Assembly (NCBI RefSeq): GCF_024343735.1
Contig: NZ_RJUE01000060.1
Location: 372,001-436,000, forward strand
Origin: Lacihabitans sp. CCS-44
Lineage (GTDB): Bacteria > Bacteroidota > Bacteroidia > Cytophagales > Spirosomataceae
Direction: 5' to 3'
Length of the DNA: 64,000 bases
The position numbers and the translations under genes are program-made. Numbering within the stretch: position 1 is the first letter of the stretch; each line of letters starts with the position of its first letter. Below the pieces are notes generated by a model, which was not told the origin of the DNA, searched no databases, and worked only from the letters and a program-made list of their open reading frames with translations. Shown here piece by piece: positions 62,263-64,000 of this stretch.

Positions 62263-63042
62263 ATGGACTACAAAATTTCTACAATGGCCGAGATGGCCGC
62301 CAATGGTCAATCGCCAGAAATATTGTTTTGGGTAGGATGTGCCGGGTCGTTTGACGACAGGTATAAAAAAGTGACCAAGGCTTTTGTAAAAATTTTGAAT
62401 CATATTGATATAAAATTTGCGGTTTTAGGTACTGAGGAGGCCTGTACGGGTGATCCCGCCAGGAGAGCAGGTAATGAGTTTACGTTTCAGATGCTGGCTC
62501 AGCAAAACATTCAAGTTTTGAATGGCTATGGTGTAAAAAAAATAGTAACGGCCTGTCCGCATTGTTTTAATACGTTAAAAAATGAATATCCAGAGCTTGG
62601 CGGAAGTTATGACGTAATTCACCATTCCACGTATTTGCAAGAATTGATAAATTCAGGAAAACTTAAAGTAGAAGGCGGAGCGTTTAAGGGACAAAAAATC
62701 ACCTACCACGACTCCTGTTATCTGGGCCGAGCCAACGATATTTATGAAGCACCACGAGATTTGATAAAAGCCTTGGATGCGGAGCTGGTAGAAATGAAAA
62801 AATGCAAAACTAACGGCCTTTGTTGCGGAGCTGGCGGTGGACAAATGTTTAAAGAACCTGAAAAAGGCACAAAAGACATCAACATAGAACGCATTGAGGA
62901 TGCCATAGCCACAGGCTCAAAAGCGATAGCTGTAGCATGTCCTTTCTGTATGGTGATGATGTCTGATGGCGTAAAAAATAAAGAGAAGGAACACGAAGTA
63001 AAAGTTTACGACCTAGCTGAGCTTTTGGCAGAAAGCTTGTAA
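62263..63042 (+). CDS. CCG-domain (Fe-S)-binding protein (heterodisulfide reductase subunit-like)
   Basis: The 259-residue protein has two cysteine-rich CCG-type modules. The first has C26, C61 and the C98-P-H-C101 pair; the second has C152, C187-C188 in GLCCGAGGG, and C226-P-F-C229. In the first module the usual Cys-Cys is reduced to a single C61. Such domains bind a [4Fe-4S] cluster and occur in HdrB, GlpC and LutA-type electron-transfer proteins. The partner reductase is not adjacent in this window. It is divergent from uxaB and followed by two REP-like repeats. Confidence 0.85.
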   Translation: MDYKISTMAEMAANGQSPEILFWVGCAGSFDDRYKKVTKAFVKILNHIDIKFAVLGTEEACTGDPARRAGNEFTFQMLAQQNIQVLNGYGVKKIVTACPHCFNTLKNEYPELGGSYDVIHHSTYLQELINSGKLKVEGGAFKGQKITYHDSCYLGRANDIYEAPRDLIKALDAELVEMKKCKTNGLCCGAGGGQMFKEPEKGTKDINIERIEDAIATGSKAIAVACPFCMVMMSDGVKNKEKEHEVKVYDLAELLAESL

Positions 63043-63045
63043 GTG

Positions 63046-63070
63046 ACGGTCAGACCGCAGGTCGGACCTG
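63046..63070 (+). repeat. REP-like palindromic repeat, copy d
   Basis: This copy carries the core CCGCAGGTCGGACCTG at 63055-63070, three bases after the Fe-S protein stop codon. Confidence 0.75.
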
Positions 63071-63115
63071 CCGGTACAATATATAAAAAAACGCTTCATT
63101 TATCGCCTTATTGAG

Positions 63116-63138
63116 GGTTCGACCGCAGGTCGGACCTG
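63116..63138 (+). repeat. REP-like palindromic repeat, copy e
   Basis: The same core lies at 63123-63138, 53 bases after copy d and in the same orientation. Both are within the 252-base gap before the last gene. Confidence 0.75.
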
Positions 63139-63294
63139 CTTTAGTCCAATATTAAAAAAAACAGAATTATTACCATATTAATTGCCTTATTTAATATTTG
63201 AGGCCAACTCAGCCAAAGAATTTTGGAAAATTGTTTTACTCGATTAAAAAAACACCTACTTTCATATTCAAAATAATTCAACCCTATTTTTTCT

Positions 63295-64000
63295 ATGAAA
63301 AACATTTCATCAAGAAGAGAATTCCTTCAAAAGGCGACATTAGCTACGCTTGGCATGGCGGTATTTCCGAGTTTTGCAAGAAGAATTGCCCCTAGTGATA
63401 AAGTCCGAGTAGCACATATTGGCCTTGGAGGAATGGGCAATAGCCACTTGAATTGGTTCGCTGCATTACCCGAGGTTGACGTAGTGGGTATTTGCGATTT
63501 GGATTCAGAGCATCTCAACAACACCGCAAAAAAATATTCAACCAAATATCCTGACCGAAAACTTGAGTTTTTTGACGATTTCCGGAGGGTTTTGGACAGA
63601 AAAGACATTGATGCCATTACCGTTGCTACCCCAGATCATTGGCATGCACAGTTGGCTATTTTGGCTTTCGAAGCTGGAAAAGATGTTTATGGCGAAAAGC
63701 CGCTATCCTACAGCGTAAGAGAGGGTCAAATGATGTTGGCAGCACAAAAAAAGCACAATAAAATATTTCAGCTCGGCACACAGATACACGCAAGCGACAA
63801 CTACCACCGAGTACAGGAAATTATTCAGTCGGGTGTTTTAGGCAAAATAAATACTGTAAGGCTTTGGAAAACAGGACTTCCGCCAGTACTAGGTCCTTCA
63901 AATTACCAAAAACCACCAGCCAATCTCAACTATGATATGTGGCTTGGACCAGCACCTTATCACGAATATTCCCCAGAGCGTGTGCATTTCAATTACAGAT
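63295..64000 (+). CDS. Gfo/Idh/MocA family oxidoreductase with Tat signal (3' end outside window)
   Basis: The frame opens at 63295 and runs past the window edge, giving 235 residues here. It starts with a Tat-type signal (MKNISSRREFLQKATLATLG, with the twin Arg in SRREFLQ). A Rossmann fold follows (VRVAHIGLGGMGNSHLNWF), then ICDLDSEHLNNTAKKY and the family motif DVYGEKPLSYSVREG with the EKP lysine, and the later NYDMWLGPAPY block. It is similar in layout to the oxidoreductase at 28836 but clearly distinct in sequence. The substrate is unknown; the exported forms often act on glycosides. Confidence 0.93.
   Translation, partial: MKNISSRREFLQKATLATLGMAVFPSFARRIAPSDKVRVAHIGLGGMGNSHLNWFAALPEVDVVGICDLDSEHLNNTAKKYSTKYPDRKLEFFDDFRRVLDRKDIDAITVATPDHWHAQLAILAFEAGKDVYGEKPLSYSVREGQMMLAAQKKHNKIFQLGTQIHASDNYHRVQEIIQSGVLGKINTVRLWKTGLPPVLGPSNYQKPPANLNYDMWLGPAPYHEYSPERVHFNYR

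Noticed and set aside
1-64000. CRISPR arrays, insertion sequences, phage genes, rRNA genes
   Set aside because: No regular spacer-repeat array, transposase, integrase, structural phage gene or rRNA sequence was seen on either strand.

Overview
The window is an AT-rich chromosomal segment from a member of the Bacteroidota, most likely order Cytophagales. This rests on promoters of the TTTG-N18-20-TAnnTTTG type, on the near absence of Shine-Dalgarno sequences, on a DUF4175-like gene next to mnmG, on a secreted phosphatase with a 3-coathanger-stack-like C-terminus, and on the gene order spoT, hypothetical, fur, purA. The species-level placement is inference. No phage, insertion sequence, integrase, rRNA operon or CRISPR array is visible.

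The left end looks like the replication origin region. Two perfect copies of the ParB-binding site parS (TGTTTCACGTGAAACA) sit 9 bases apart immediately before mnmG. About 3.5 kb further on, a 374-base AT-rich gap (5164-5537) carries one perfect and several near-perfect DnaA boxes. Hand counts suggest C exceeds G on the left of this gap and G equals or exceeds C on the right. From 5.5 to 10 kb there are a secreted TPR protein, a secreted YD-repeat-like protein, nadA and a DEDD exonuclease. From 10 to 12.6 kb lies a mosaic: an unrecognised orphan gene between fields of small palindromic repeats, and a duplicated, truncated copy of the 5' end of a polysaccharide deacetylase gene.

From 12.6 to 34.7 kb are mainly metabolic and exported genes in alternating orientation. 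They include a divergent HxlR regulator/NAD(P)-binding oxidoreductase pair, a CtpA-type protease, a molybdopterin oxidoreductase, GH39 and GH42 glycosidases, a class C beta-lactamase-like hydrolase and a DUF234 ATPase with twin palindromic promoter repeats. A purple acid phosphatase, Gfo/Idh/MocA oxidoreductase, YqgE, M20 amidohydrolase, chagasin-like inhibitor, ArfB, NagB-like deaminase and SGNH hydrolase follow. From 34.9 to 50.2 kb are NDH-2, a divergent MocR/GNAT/PNPOx-like module, gcvT, fabG, an exported adenosine deaminase, an ABC-F ATPase, a large GH3/beta-lactamase-like fusion and a LytTR regulator.

The right part is housekeeping: the minus-strand run spoT-hypothetical-fur-purA-hypothetical (possibly HolD-like), tRNA-Leu(UAG), then tig, clpP and clpX separated by hairpin terminators, so chaperone, protease and unfoldase are adjacent but not one simple transcript. 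Beyond these are a membrane protein, uxaB (tagaturonate reductase) divergent from a CCG-domain Fe-S protein, and the start of a second Tat-exported Gfo/Idh/MocA oxidoreductase cut by the window edge. A repeat family with core CCGCAGGTCGGACCTG recurs just after stop codons at both ends of the window.
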